Positions 51,516 through 59,980 of a DNA stretch of 64,000 nt are shown here, piece by piece. The stretch spans positions 1 through 64,000 of the forward strand of contig NZ_BJDL01000003.1 of the NCBI RefSeq assembly GCF_005405125.1. The letters are read 5' to 3'. The DNA is from Lactiplantibacillus songbeiensis. GTDB taxonomy: Bacteria; Bacillota; Bacilli; Lactobacillales; Lactobacillaceae. Within the stretch, counting starts at the first letter, position 1; every line of letters begins with the position of its first letter. The notes below the pieces were generated by a model, which ran no database searches, was not told the DNA's origin, and saw only the letters and a list, made by a program, of their open reading frames with translations. The position numbers and the translations under genes are program-made.

Positions 51516-51995
51516 GTTGTCAATGACGTTAATCGCTAGGTGATTTCTTTATAGCTTGAGTCAAGAAATTAAGATAATTATGAGTATTAAGCTAAATTGA
51601 AGCCAATCGGTGAAGCGTTGTAAAAGTCTGACCGGGTCTAAAACGATACTTGACTCAATATTGACCTTACTCAAATATTGAGCTAGGCCAATATTTTTTT
51701 ATTAAACTAAAATGCCGGCTTAAACCGCTTTTTAGCGCAATTTTGATCAAGATGACCCCAATAAATAAAAAATCGTGAGCGTATCTTTTGTCAGCTTGAT
51801 GTCAATTTGTTAAATTTATTACACGGAACAAAGTTATTGAGTCAATTAGATTTAAGTTATTACATTCTGATGACTAATGTGAACAGGAGGCGGTAAGACG
51901 CTAAGTTAAATTATGAACAAGATAATTGTAACTGGAAAATTGACCAGAAAATGACACTGTAATGTTGGACAACCCCCAATGAGGAGGCAGCCCTG
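51516..51995 (+). other. Region before csc cluster 2
   Basis: No gene seen. A terminator-like hairpin AAATATTG / CCAATATTT with T-run lies at 51673-51701, preceded by another copy of the CAATATTGA motif. The last 150 bases are AT-rich and should hold the promoter of csc cluster 2, but no box pair is convincing. Confidence 0.45.
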
Positions 51996-53232
51996 ATGAA
52001 AAGACAGCTAATCATCGCCGCGCTAAGTGCGATCACGTTGTCGGTAGCGCCCGTGACTGAGCGAGTGAAAACACCACGAGTCGAAGCAACGACTAGCGTG
52101 CAAGCACAGGCAGATACCGATGCACGAGTGGCCGAAAAGCAAGAGCAGGAACGCAAGGAACAAGAAGAAAAAGCCAAAAAGGAAAAAGAGGAGCAAGAAC
52201 GAAAAGAACGTGAGGAAAAAGAACGACAGGAAAGAGAAGAGCAAGAACGTAAGGAACAGGAGGAACAAGCCCAAAAGGAAAAAGAAGCGCAGGAACGAAA
52301 AGAGCGTGAAGAAAAAGAACGGCAGGAAAAAGCCGAGCAAGAACGTAAGGAACAGGAAGAAAAAGAGAAAAAGAAAAAAGAAGGGCAGGAACGAAAAGAG
52401 CGCGAAGAAAAAGAATGGCAGGAAAAAGCCAAGCAAGAACGTAAGGAACAGGAAGAAAAAGAGAAAAAAGAAAAAAGAAGGGCAGGAACGAAAAGAGCGC
52501 GAAGAAAAAGAACGACAGGAAAAAGCCGAGCAAGAACATAAGGAACAGGAAGAAAAAGAAACTGAAGAAAAGAAAAAAGTTGATCAGAAAAACGAGCCTA
52601 TTAAAGAAAGTGCTGACGAGTCAGCAGGTAATGTTTCAGAAGAAGCCGAGGCTAAGAATGAAGATATTAACGATAATGAAGAAATTTTAACGGAATTGCC
52701 TGAGGGTAAAAAAAGTGTATCAATGAATCAGGCAAGCACTGACGAGAATTCGAAGGTAGAAAAAGACTTGGTTGGAAAGGAAAACTCTGGAACTGTTGTA
52801 ATTGAAGAAGTTCCTAATTTTAATTTTGGTAGTAAAGAATATACTACCACGGCAGGAAGAGTTAATTTGGAGAATGAAACTCTTTCTGTATACAATGGTA
52901 TGGATAATAACTCGTGGCAGATTACAATGAAGATTGACCCTTTTGTCCTTAAAATAAATCAGCATACTATGCCTTGGACAGGATACCAAATTCACGTATC
53001 TTCAAGTACAAAAACTGAATCCCCTGACGACCCACACCAACTTATAGCATCAGCGCCAAGCTTTACAAATACTGATAACGTAGCCAAGAATGTATTGGGT
53101 AGCTCAAAGGGTCGAAAGGGTCTAACTAAAGTAAACATACACAACATTATGTTAGAAATTCCAGCTAACTCATTACCAGGTCAGTATGAAGCTGCTATTA
53201 CTTGGACTGTTCACTCTGGGAATCAACCTTAA
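51996..53232 (+). pseudogene. WxL protein with Lys/Glu coiled coil, split by a +1 A
   Basis: The frame from ATG 51996 (behind GAGGAGG) gives a signal peptide (LIIAALSAITLSVAPV) and a long Lys/Glu/Gln coiled coil, then runs out of frame and stops at 52541. The adjoining frame carries on the same repeat and then a WxL domain: an opening NFNFGSKEYT strand, then NSWQITMKID and AAITWTVHS at the end. The 96-bp repeat explains it: one copy has GAG-AAAAA-G-AAAAAA-G (52365-52380), the next has GAG-AAAAAA-G-AAAAAA-G (52461-52477). Dropping one A at 52464-52469 gives one frame of 411 residues. It could be slippage-based variation, decay or a sequencing error. Confidence 0.8.
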
Positions 53233-53249
53233 GAGAAAGGAGCGATATT

Positions 53250-53777
53250 GTGAAATTACGTTCAGCGATGATAGTAATGCCGTTGCTACTGTTTTTAGCA
53301 CCACTGACTGCGAATGCACGAGAAGAAACTGCTAATTTTGAAATTACAGGTGGTAACACATATGAGTTAAAAGAAGTTCCAAAAATTGATTTTGGCAGTC
53401 AGACTAAGGATAGTGGACCTGGAACAGTTAATAATTTAGCAGAAACTAATCTAAAGGTTTTTAGTAACACTGGTAAGGCCTGGAAAGTAACAGTTAGTGA
53501 AGAAGGATTTCAAAGTGAAGGGCGAAAACTAATTGGAGCTAAACTTGGATTTTACTCGAACCAAGTCAACTCGTTTGAAGCAATCGGAGAAGCATATGGT
53601 AATGAAGTGTCTTTAGGTGGCACTGGAGTAAATATAGAAGTAATGAACGGAGAAACTGGTGCGGTGGGTACATTTTTACTTCCATTTACAAACGATCAGA
53701 TTAAATTGGAGTTTCCTGATACAACACCGGCAGGAACCTATACTAATAAGCTGACCTGGAATATGACGGAAGAGTGA
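53250..53777 (+). CDS. WxL-domain surface protein (csc cluster 2, second gene)
   Basis: 175 residues. Signal peptide ends at NAREE (about residue 23). WxL domain: KIDFGSQT, AWKVTVSEEG (first motif), KLTWNMTEE at the end. The last motif is WNM rather than W-x-L, a weak form. GTG at 53250 follows AAAGGAG by 8 bases. It starts 17 bases after the split WxL gene. Base composition is richer in A+T than csc cluster 1. Confidence 0.85.
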   Translation: MKLRSAMIVMPLLLFLAPLTANAREETANFEITGGNTYELKEVPKIDFGSQTKDSGPGTVNNLAETNLKVFSNTGKAWKVTVSEEGFQSEGRKLIGAKLGFYSNQVNSFEAIGEAYGNEVSLGGTGVNIEVMNGETGAVGTFLLPFTNDQIKLEFPDTTPAGTYTNKLTWNMTEE

Positions 53778-53873
53778 GTAGGCTAAATATTAAAGGTGGT
53801 GATTATTGAGAATGCAATTGTCAATTACTGATCCATGGCGCTAGTCACTTAAGAATTAAAGGAGGATAACACC

Positions 53874-54458
53874 ATGAAAAAGCAATTAGGATTATTAACG
53901 TTAGGTATGACTATGGCATTGTGTCTAGCTGCACCTATTGTTGGTTATGCGGCTGAGCCAGGAGAACAAAATGCAACCGTAACGATTGAGGATGCGTCAG
54001 ATGCAGGAGCAGTATTGCATGCAGCCCCTCAAATTACGTTTACTGGATTAAAAAACGCTACTGATAATGTTAATACTACAGGTAACGTTACGGGTCAATT
54101 AGTAGTTGAAAACACGGCAACTAAGAATGATTGGGAAGTAACTGTTAATGCGTCTGACTTTATGAATAAAGAGCATGACAAGAAACTTGTATACAGTAAT
54201 TTACATTTAGGCCAAGGAAGCGTAGAAAGTGACGGACCTGGTCAAAGTCCAGCGATAAGCGATATTACAGACTGGACAGGTGCTTCCAAAGTCATGGTCA
54301 GCGCGGGTAGTGGTAATCTTGGCAAATTTACACAGACTTTTGGTGCTGTTTCCATTGATGTTCCAAAGAGGCAAGCGGCTGGTGAATACGAATCTAAAGT
54401 GACTTGGACGTTAAGACAAACAGTTGATGGTCCCGGTGATATCCAAAAAGCTCGGTAG
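53874..54458 (+). CDS. WxL-domain surface protein (csc cluster 2, third gene)
   Basis: 194 residues. Signal peptide ends at VGYAAEPG (about 27). WxL domain spans nearly the whole mature part: APQITFTGLK, DWEVTVNASDF (first motif), KVTWTLRQTV (last motif, WTL). ATG behind AAAGGAGG by 9 bases. The gap of 96 bases upstream holds a 12-codon relic frame with its own ribosome site. Followed by the DUF916 gene. Confidence 0.88.
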   Translation: MKKQLGLLTLGMTMALCLAAPIVGYAAEPGEQNATVTIEDASDAGAVLHAAPQITFTGLKNATDNVNTTGNVTGQLVVENTATKNDWEVTVNASDFMNKEHDKKLVYSNLHLGQGSVESDGPGQSPAISDITDWTGASKVMVSAGSGNLGKFTQTFGAVSIDVPKRQAAGEYESKVTWTLRQTVDGPGDIQKAR

Positions 54459-54516
54459 TGACAAATATTGATTGATAAGTTTATTCAACATTAAAACACC
54501 CAATGGAGGACACATT

Positions 54517-55545
54517 ATGCTTAAAAAACTTAGTTGGATGCTAGGATTGGCCATTAGCTTAACTTGGCTGGGCGCCGCAACCCCGGCCAGTGCTGAAAAA
54601 AATTACTACTCTGTACAACCGGAGTTACCGGCGAACCAAATTGATAAAAGTGCCGGGTACTTTGACTTAAAGGTAAAGCCTAATCAAGAACAAACATTGT
54701 ATATCAAGATTAACAACAACGGTAAAGTTGAACGAACCTATGATGTTAATACAAATTTAGCTACGACTGCTGACAATGGGACTCTTGATTACAGTAACAA
54801 TGATCCTAAGATTGATGAGTCACTAGCGTTCAATATTGGGGCCGCAACGACTAATACTAAAAAAGTGGTCGTCGCAGCTAAGACCACTAAACGGGTACCG
54901 ATTAAGTTAAAAATGCCGGATCATCATCTGGAAGGACTTGCTCTCGGTGGTATCAACGTTGTTCAACGACCGCTAGCTAACCGTAAGAAAAGCAGTGGCA
55001 TCGCGATTCAAAATCAATTCGCCTATACTATTGCGATTAAATTACGGGAACAAAATAAGATAACGGTCAAACCGAAAATGAACTTGCTAAAAGTTGGTGC
55101 AGAGCAAGTGAATTACCAAAATTATGTTATTGCACAATTACAGAATCCACGGGCTGTGATTATGAATGAACTGAAAGTTACAGGTTATGTGACTAAAAAA
55201 GGGAGTGATAAACGATTATTACAAACTACTAAAAAAGAGATGCGGATGGCACCTAATAGTAACTTCAACTTTGCTTTAGGTGATGGTACTAAAACGTTGG
55301 AAGCTGGTAAGTACACCGTCCATTTAAAAGCTGACTCTGAAAAGGGCAAGTATAAGTGGAATTTCACTAAAGACTTCACGGTCAGTCCGGCTCGAGTTAA
55401 AGCGTTGAGTGAAAGTACGATTTACAAGCCAGATACGATTAAGACGACTAACTGGTGGTTGATTGGTAGCCTAGTTGCGGTAATTGTAGCCTTAACAAGC
55501 GCATTAGCATGGGTCATCTATCAAAAACGGCGTTCAGCTAATTAA
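54517..55545 (+). CDS. DUF916/DUF3324 surface protein, CscA-type (csc cluster 2)
   Basis: 342 residues. Signal peptide ends at ASAEK (about 24). DUF916 domain (VQPELPANQIDKSAGYFDLK, about 28-150) and DUF3324 domain (LALGGINVVQRP, LQNPRAVIMNEL, EMRMAPNSNFNF, about 150-300), then a membrane segment (WWLIGSLVAVIVALTSALAWVI) and a basic tail. Same design as the protein at 40857-41912 but clearly diverged. ATG at 54517 follows TGGAGG. It should tie the WxL proteins of this cluster to the membrane. Confidence 0.92.
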   Translation: MLKKLSWMLGLAISLTWLGAATPASAEKNYYSVQPELPANQIDKSAGYFDLKVKPNQEQTLYIKINNNGKVERTYDVNTNLATTADNGTLDYSNNDPKIDESLAFNIGAATTNTKKVVVAAKTTKRVPIKLKMPDHHLEGLALGGINVVQRPLANRKKSSGIAIQNQFAYTIAIKLREQNKITVKPKMNLLKVGAEQVNYQNYVIAQLQNPRAVIMNELKVTGYVTKKGSDKRLLQTTKKEMRMAPNSNFNFALGDGTKTLEAGKYTVHLKADSEKGKYKWNFTKDFTVSPARVKALSESTIYKPDTIKTTNWWLIGSLVAVIVALTSALAWVIYQKRRSAN

Positions 55546-55675
55546 AGTCATAAAAGTGATCATTGGGTTGTTTTAAAGTAAATTAGGTCTAGACGATTAG
55601 TAGTCATTGACTCTGAAAGTGAATTATCTGATAAGTAACTGCTGCCACCCAACCCTACAATGAGGAGGGGACAAC

Positions 55676-56218
55676 ATGAAAGCACGATTAGGATTATCCA
55701 TGTTTGGATTGACCTTGTTATTACTACCGGTTGCTGGTCAAGCTGCTAAAACCAAAGCGACTGTTCAGTTAAGGGATCCTTTTCCCCGAGTAACCATGAT
55801 TACCGAAGCCCCACATGTTGACTTTGGCACAACGGCAAACCATAAAAAGCAAGAATTGACGGCGAAAACTGTTAAAGGTAAATTAGAAGTATTGAATACG
55901 CGAACACCTGCTAATTGGGAGGTTCAGTTGACCGCTGGAGACTTGGTGGGCTCCAACCATGGCGTTATCTTAAGAGACGCGAAGTTGAATGCTTTGGAAG
56001 GGACTTCATCTAAGTCTAGTAACTATGCGGAATTACCCGAAATAAGTGAAGCTAAATCTCCTAAAAATAGCGTGGTAATGTCATCGAAAGCTGGTAATGT
56101 TGGTCACTTCCGCCACCATTATGGAAAGGAACATTTTGAATTAAAGATTCCAGAATGGGGACCGGCAGATCAATACACGGCTAACTTAACATGGGCGTTA
56201 CGTTCTAGTGTTAAGTAA
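55676..56218 (+). CDS. WxL-domain surface protein (csc cluster 2, last gene)
   Basis: 180 residues. Signal peptide ends at GQAAKT (about 24). WxL domain: APHVDFGTTA, ANWEVQLTAG (first motif), NLTWALRSSVK at the end (WAL). Basic overall, with several His near GHFRHHYGKEHF that the sister proteins lack. ATG behind GAGGAGGGG by 6 bases. 130 bases separate it from the DUF916 gene. Closed by a terminator. Confidence 0.88.
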   Translation: MKARLGLSMFGLTLLLLPVAGQAAKTKATVQLRDPFPRVTMITEAPHVDFGTTANHKKQELTAKTVKGKLEVLNTRTPANWEVQLTAGDLVGSNHGVILRDAKLNALEGTSSKSSNYAELPEISEAKSPKNSVVMSSKAGNVGHFRHHYGKEHFELKIPEWGPADQYTANLTWALRSSVK

Positions 56219-56222
56219 TGGA

Positions 56223-56256
56223 ACGCAAAAAAGGCGATGTAGTCGCTTTTTTTGCG
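56223..56256 (+). terminator. Terminator of csc cluster 2
   Basis: GCAAAAAAGGCGA / GTCGCTTTTTTTGC hairpin directly after the last WxL gene. Confidence 0.85.
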
Positions 56257-56284
56257 TCTGGGACCATTGATTAATTTACATACG

Positions 56285-56337
56285 AAAATGGTTACTAGTG
56301 ATTATGAAAGATGTTCAAATCACTAGTAACCATTTTA
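56285..56337 (-). terminator. Long hairpin behind the transglycosylase gene
   Basis: AAAATGGTTACTAGTGATT and AATCACTAGTAACCATTTT are an exact 18-19-bp inverted repeat with a 14-base loop. On the minus strand it ends 51 bases after the transglycosylase stop. It probably ends that gene from the opposite direction. Confidence 0.7.
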
Positions 56338-56387
56338 AATTTTGGGTAGTAACTACATAAAAGTGTTAAGCAGAGTAAGTGAACAAT

Positions 56388-56876
56388 TTAATTAGTCGCC
56401 CAAGCACTCATCCCTTGCGCCTCATACAAACTAACGGCGGCATCAACTTGTGCTTCCACGGAGCCACTACTAATATGCATATTCTGGAACAAGCCATAAG
56501 CACCACTAGAACTATTTACAACGTAAGGTTCCCAGTTAGATTCACGGGTAATAATGGTATTCCAAGTTGCTTCTGAAACACCAGTCCGTGACGCCATCTG
56601 ACTTAAGACGTAGCTCTTTAGGTTTGTACCGGTGTAACTTGATGATGAACTGGTATTGCTAGTTGAACTTGTATTAGTCGTGGCGGTTGTTGATGACGTT
56701 GCCGCATAGCTAGTTGTTGGTGCTTGACGATAACCATACCGCTGAGATTGATGTGTCGCATAAGTCGGTTGGCTAGGGGCGGTCGTGGTATCAGCGTTAG
56801 CGGATAGCCCACTGACGACAACTAAGCCGGTGGCGATAGCGGAGGTGGTTAAGAGATTGCGTAATAATTTTTTCAA
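56388..56876 (-). CDS. Secreted transglycosylase without LysM
   Basis: 162 residues. Signal peptide ends at ANADT (about 28), followed by a Ser/Thr/Gln/Tyr-rich linker and a C-terminal lytic transglycosylase-like domain of about 80 residues with SQMASRTGVSEATWNTIITR, the catalytic Glu in TRESNWEPY, and SSGAYGLFQNMHI. It shares this domain almost unchanged with the LysM protein at 62267-62794, but has no LysM. TTG at 56876 follows AGGAG; an upstream ATG frame lacks a site. It cleaves peptidoglycan glycan strands (inference from fold). Confidence 0.88.
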   Translation of the reverse strand: MKKLLRNLLTTSAIATGLVVVSGLSANADTTTAPSQPTYATHQSQRYGYRQAPTTSYAATSSTTATTNTSSTSNTSSSSSYTGTNLKSYVLSQMASRTGVSEATWNTIITRESNWEPYVVNSSSGAYGLFQNMHISSGSVEAQVDAAVSLYEAQGMSAWATN

Positions 56877-57241
56877 TGGAAGAACTCCTATTCTATGATT
56901 CTGTGTCTGAGTTAAATTCACTCGAGTTTTTGGTTAATCGATTGGAACTGAGTTTAGCGCGGCTAGGTTACAACCGTGTGTCAAACTCGTTAAAAAGTTC
57001 TGGCCTAGATGGCAGCTTGATGACGAGTGGGGGGTTATCATCATTGTTGGCGGTAATGGGAGAATCGCTGAAATGCGTTGCTGGAGAGCGGTGTCGATGA
57101 AAGCGTTGGGTGATGGAAATATGACAAAACTAGCTTAGCTGTACATTTGAAAGTGGGGTTAAGAAAGAGTAAAGGTCGTTTGTGTGTTAGTCGTAAAAGC
57201 CGTAAACTTAGGCTATTAAGCAAGTTATGGGAGGTCAAATC
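56877..57241. other. Intergenic region without a clear gene
   Basis: Start region of the transglycosylase on one side and of a membrane protein on the other. No convincing coding frame, terminator or repeat was seen; ribosome sites for both genes lie at the ends. Confidence 0.5.
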
Positions 57242-58237
57242 GTGGGTATAAAGATTGGATTAATCCTCGTCGTGCTGGTTGGATTGGGTTTAGTGTGGCG
57301 GTTCGCGCGATTGAAGCAACAAATTATTAGTGATCGACAACACTATCACCGTACAATGTCGCCACAACAAATTCGGGCTAGTCGGCGTTTCTTTTATCGG
57401 ACTGAAATTAAGCAGTCGCCGCGGTTACGCTGGCTGATGCGGTTAGAACAAATCGGTTTAATCGCGGTCGTGATTAGTGTCGGGTTACCGTGGATCGTGA
57501 CGCCTGCCCCAACGCCGGTGGTGATTGTGGGCATGGTTGGATTGTTAGTGGGGAGTATCATTTTTGTCAGTTGCAACATGTTGCTGAATCGACAACTTTT
57601 GGCAACGACCGTGGTCCCAGACCGACCGGCGACCACATCTTTATCTGTTACACCGAAACATTTTGCGGATCAAGAGTTGCGGTACTTTAAAGTCTTGAAT
57701 GGCTTGTTTTTGGTTGCGGCGATTCTTGGGGCCGTCTTAATGTTTGGTCTGGTTCAGGATAACGAGGCGATCCAACAGACGAAGGTTGTTACCAAAGTTT
57801 CTGCGGCCAATCAAAATGTGCGGCAGATTCAACGCTTGGCGGTGGGGTCGCAACGGCTTTCGTCACGGGCGAAGATGACGCTTTTTTCAATGTATTATAA
57901 CGATATCACCAACTATGACTTAGATACGGATAGTACTTACACGTATCATGTGATTCACGATCAAGCGGCGACGTGGTACGTGTTGATGCAGGATTCTGAG
58001 GATGACGGCGTTAGCTTTTATTACTTAGTCAGAGAAAGTACGTCCCATCAGATTCAACTCTATCGGTTCAACGATCCGACTGGCGACAAGACCGCTTTGC
58101 ATGGCTTGGTGCCAGCCTATACACCGTACTATCAGACTAAAGTGAAGCTCGGTCAGTTGACGACCGCTTTTATGACGCAGAAGAACTATCAATATGTCAT
58201 TAAAAAGATGCATCCAGGAAAAGTTTGGTCCTTCTAA
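57242..58237 (+). CDS. Membrane protein of unknown function
   Basis: 331 residues. Membrane segments near the N-terminus (LILVVLVGLGLVW), two more at about 75-125 (IGLIAVVISVGLPWIV, VVIVGMVGLLVGSIIFVSC), and one at about 155-175 (VLNGLFLVAAILGAVLMFGL); the C-terminal part of about 150 residues is hydrophilic and likely outside (YTYHVIHDQAATWYVLMQDS). GTG at 57242 is 6 bases after GGGAGGT; an ATG 15 bases earlier is inside that site. No family recognised. Confidence 0.7.
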   Translation: MGIKIGLILVVLVGLGLVWRFARLKQQIISDRQHYHRTMSPQQIRASRRFFYRTEIKQSPRLRWLMRLEQIGLIAVVISVGLPWIVTPAPTPVVIVGMVGLLVGSIIFVSCNMLLNRQLLATTVVPDRPATTSLSVTPKHFADQELRYFKVLNGLFLVAAILGAVLMFGLVQDNEAIQQTKVVTKVSAANQNVRQIQRLAVGSQRLSSRAKMTLFSMYYNDITNYDLDTDSTYTYHVIHDQAATWYVLMQDSEDDGVSFYYLVRESTSHQIQLYRFNDPTGDKTALHGLVPAYTPYYQTKVKLGQLTTAFMTQKNYQYVIKKMHPGKVWSF

Positions 58238-58320
58238 GCTAATTAGTTGACCTTTTTAACTAAAACCCGTATGTTGAAAGTAACACTATAAATAAATTTA
58301 TTAATCAGGGGGTCTGTCAG

Positions 58321-58893
58321 ATGGCAGCAGTAACGATTTTCGGTAAAGGTAACATGGGTCAAGCAATTGGTGATGTCTTCAAGCAGGGCGGTAACCAAGT
58401 CACTTATCTAGGCCATGGCGATCCGGTCGCTGATCTCGGTGATATTGTCGTGCTAGCGGTCCCTTATCCCGCTGCAATCAGCATTGCCAAAGCCAACCAA
58501 GCCGCATTAGCCCACAAGGTCGTCGTGGATATTACCAATCCATTAAACTTTGACACTTGGGATGCCTTAGTGGTGCCAGCTGATAGCTCAGCCGCCGCTG
58601 AAATTGCCGCTTTATTACCAGAATCAAAAGTGGTTAAGGCATTCAACACGACTTTTGCCGCCACCTTACAAAGTCGTAAGGTCGGTGATGCCCAAACAAC
58701 AGTGATGGCTGCTAGTGATGCGGACGATGCTAAAGCTGTTTTGGCCGATGCTTTAACTGATAGTGGCGTTGCCTTTGTTGATGCTGGCTCATTGAAGCGG
58801 GCACGTGAATTGGAAAGCTTAGGCTTCTTACAGATGACATTAGCTACCAAAGAAAAGATTGGTTGGACTGGTGGCTTTGGCGTGATGAAGTAA
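58321..58893 (+). CDS. NADPH-dependent F420 reductase-like oxidoreductase
   Basis: 190 residues with a Rossmann fold: N-terminal VTIFGKGNMGQAIGDVF, then DIVVLAVPYPAA, VVDITNPLNF and KVVKAFNTTFA. This is the family of F420H2:NADP oxidoreductase and its bacterial NADPH-binding relatives. Lactobacilli make no F420 as far as known, so the natural partner is probably another small molecule or flavin. ATG with CAGGGGG upstream. Single gene with its own terminator. Confidence 0.85.
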   Translation: MAAVTIFGKGNMGQAIGDVFKQGGNQVTYLGHGDPVADLGDIVVLAVPYPAAISIAKANQAALAHKVVVDITNPLNFDTWDALVVPADSSAAAEIAALLPESKVVKAFNTTFAATLQSRKVGDAQTTVMAASDADDAKAVLADALTDSGVAFVDAGSLKRARELESLGFLQMTLATKEKIGWTGGFGVMK

Positions 58894-58907
58894 ATTAGGA
58901 CTGAATC

Positions 58908-58951
58908 AATACCGATTGCCATGGGGAGACTCATGTCGATCGGTATTTTTT
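58908..58951 (+). terminator. Terminator of the F420-reductase-like gene
   Basis: AATACCGATTGCCAT / ATGTCGATCGGTATT imperfect stem with a six-T tail. Confidence 0.82.
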
Positions 58952-59074
58952 GACGACAAATAATGTCGTTTGGGGGCTAGTGATTTTTGCACGGTAATTT
59001 TATAATGAAGACGTTAATTACGTAAATTAGTCTTGGGGAAAGCTATTTAAGCAAAAAGTACTTTGGGGGAGAAA

Positions 59075-59439
59075 ATGGTGTTAAAAGTTAATCGTTTTAA
59101 AAATTATTGTTGTATGTATAATACTGAAAAGAAACAGTTAACATTAGGCTTGCTGTCATCGGCGTTAGTGTTTGGTGGCTTAACGTTTCAAGCGGAAGCG
59201 GCGACGATGACTGACGAATCCGTGGCGGTAGTGGCGGAAACAGCAAAGCCGGCTGAAGCCACGTCGATGTTCGCGAATGAAGCGAGTCAAGTGCTACCAT
59301 CAAGCCAACTGCTACCGTACCAATTGAAACGGCAATGGTGGGACAAGGTGACCAGTTACAACCGAGTCATTGGTTACCGGTAATTGGGCTGTGGTTATCC
59401 GCATTAGTCGGTGGCTTCGTGTATCGCCGGCGTCATTAA
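59075..59439 (+). pseudogene. Frameshifted small surface protein
   Basis: The start frame (ATG 59075 or GTG 59078, behind GGGGGAG) codes for a signal-like segment (TLGLLSSALVFGGLTFQAEA) and then runs to a stop at 59383. A second frame overlapping it codes, from about 59279, for a Thr/Pro-rich stretch, then LPVIGLWLSALVGGFVYRRRH and a stop at 59439, a membrane anchor with an Arg tail and a sorting-signal-like start (LPVIG). A -1 shift (or an indel of that size) between about 59270 and 59300 would join them. Probably a decayed sortase-type or anchored protein of about 120 residues. Confidence 0.6.
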
Positions 59440-59448
59440 TAACTCATG

Positions 59449-59475
59449 AGTGTCCATCTGCGGGTGGGCACTTTT
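59449..59475 (+). terminator. Terminator after the broken surface gene
   Basis: AGTGTCCATC / GGTGGGCACT stem with a short loop and TTTT tail, 10 bases after the anchor-frame stop. Confidence 0.75.
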
Positions 59476-59496
59476 AATTTGGCTTGAATTTTATCG

Positions 59497-59548
59497 TTGA
59501 CAAATGTAAACGATGAGACTAAACTAGTTTTTGAGGTTTACGAGTGTA
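59497..59548 (+). promoter_or_regulatory. Copper-operon promoter with two CopY-type boxes
   Basis: TTGACA at 59497-59502 and TAAACT at 59520-59525 (17-base spacing) form the promoter. GACAAATGTA (59499-59508) and TACGAGTGTA (59539-59548) each match the CopY box TACANNTGTA at 9 of 10 positions; the first overlaps the -35 box within CGTTGACAAATGTAAACG, an imperfect palindrome. A CopY-like copper repressor is therefore expected to control the operon, encoded elsewhere. Confidence 0.72.
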
Positions 59549-59592
59549 ATCATAAAATAAATAAGCAGAGTTAAGAGAGAGGTTGGTTTCAA

Positions 59593-59964
59593 ATGACAAA
59601 AATTTTAGTGCTGATTGTTGGGTTAGCGATTATCGGGTTCATTCTTTGGTGGTTTTTCGGCAAGCATGCTGTGGCTAGTGCCGACGCGACCGTAACCGAT
59701 CATCAACAAAGTGTGGATATTGAAGTCAGCGGAGGGTATTCACCAGAAAATATTGTCTTGAAGCAAGGGGTGCCCGCGGTATTGAACTTTACGCGTAAGG
59801 ATGCCTCCAGTTGTTTGGATCACGTAGTCTTCAGTGATTTTGGGATTAACCAGGCGTTACCACAAAATCAAGCGGAGCCGATTCAGATTGATACCAGCAA
59901 GCCGGGCGAATACGAATGGGCTTGTGGGATGGACATGTTTCATGGCAAGTTAATCATTAAATAA
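59593..59964 (+). CDS. Membrane-anchored cupredoxin-domain protein
   Basis: 123 residues. One N-terminal membrane segment (ILVLIVGLAIIGFILWWFF) puts the cupredoxin domain outside (about 35-123). It has VSGGYSPENIVLKQGVP, a first Cys in SSCLDHVVF and the C-terminal metal motif ACGMDMFHGKLIIK. The Cys, Met and His in this cluster suit Cu(I) binding. It is the first gene of the copper operon; the next follows after 16 bases. A role as copper carrier to or from the ATPase is inferred. Confidence 0.87.
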   Translation: MTKILVLIVGLAIIGFILWWFFGKHAVASADATVTDHQQSVDIEVSGGYSPENIVLKQGVPAVLNFTRKDASSCLDHVVFSDFGINQALPQNQAEPIQIDTSKPGEYEWACGMDMFHGKLIIK

Positions 59965-59980
59965 AACGGAGGTTGTCATC

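Noticed and set aside
52441-52480. Programmed -1 ribosomal frameshift at the A-tract
   Set aside because: The WxL frame is reached by +1 (or -2), not -1, so the standard A-AAA-AAG slip would give the wrong frame. Slippage of the A-tract in DNA or RNA fits better.
52345-52535. Short direct repeats as a CRISPR array
   Set aside because: The repeats are in-frame coding repeats of 96 bp with no unique spacers.
51911-52539. Three long minus-strand frames rich in Phe, Leu and Ser
   Set aside because: They are the antisense of the Lys/Glu-rich repeat; GAA/AAA-rich DNA has few stops in any frame. No ribosome sites.
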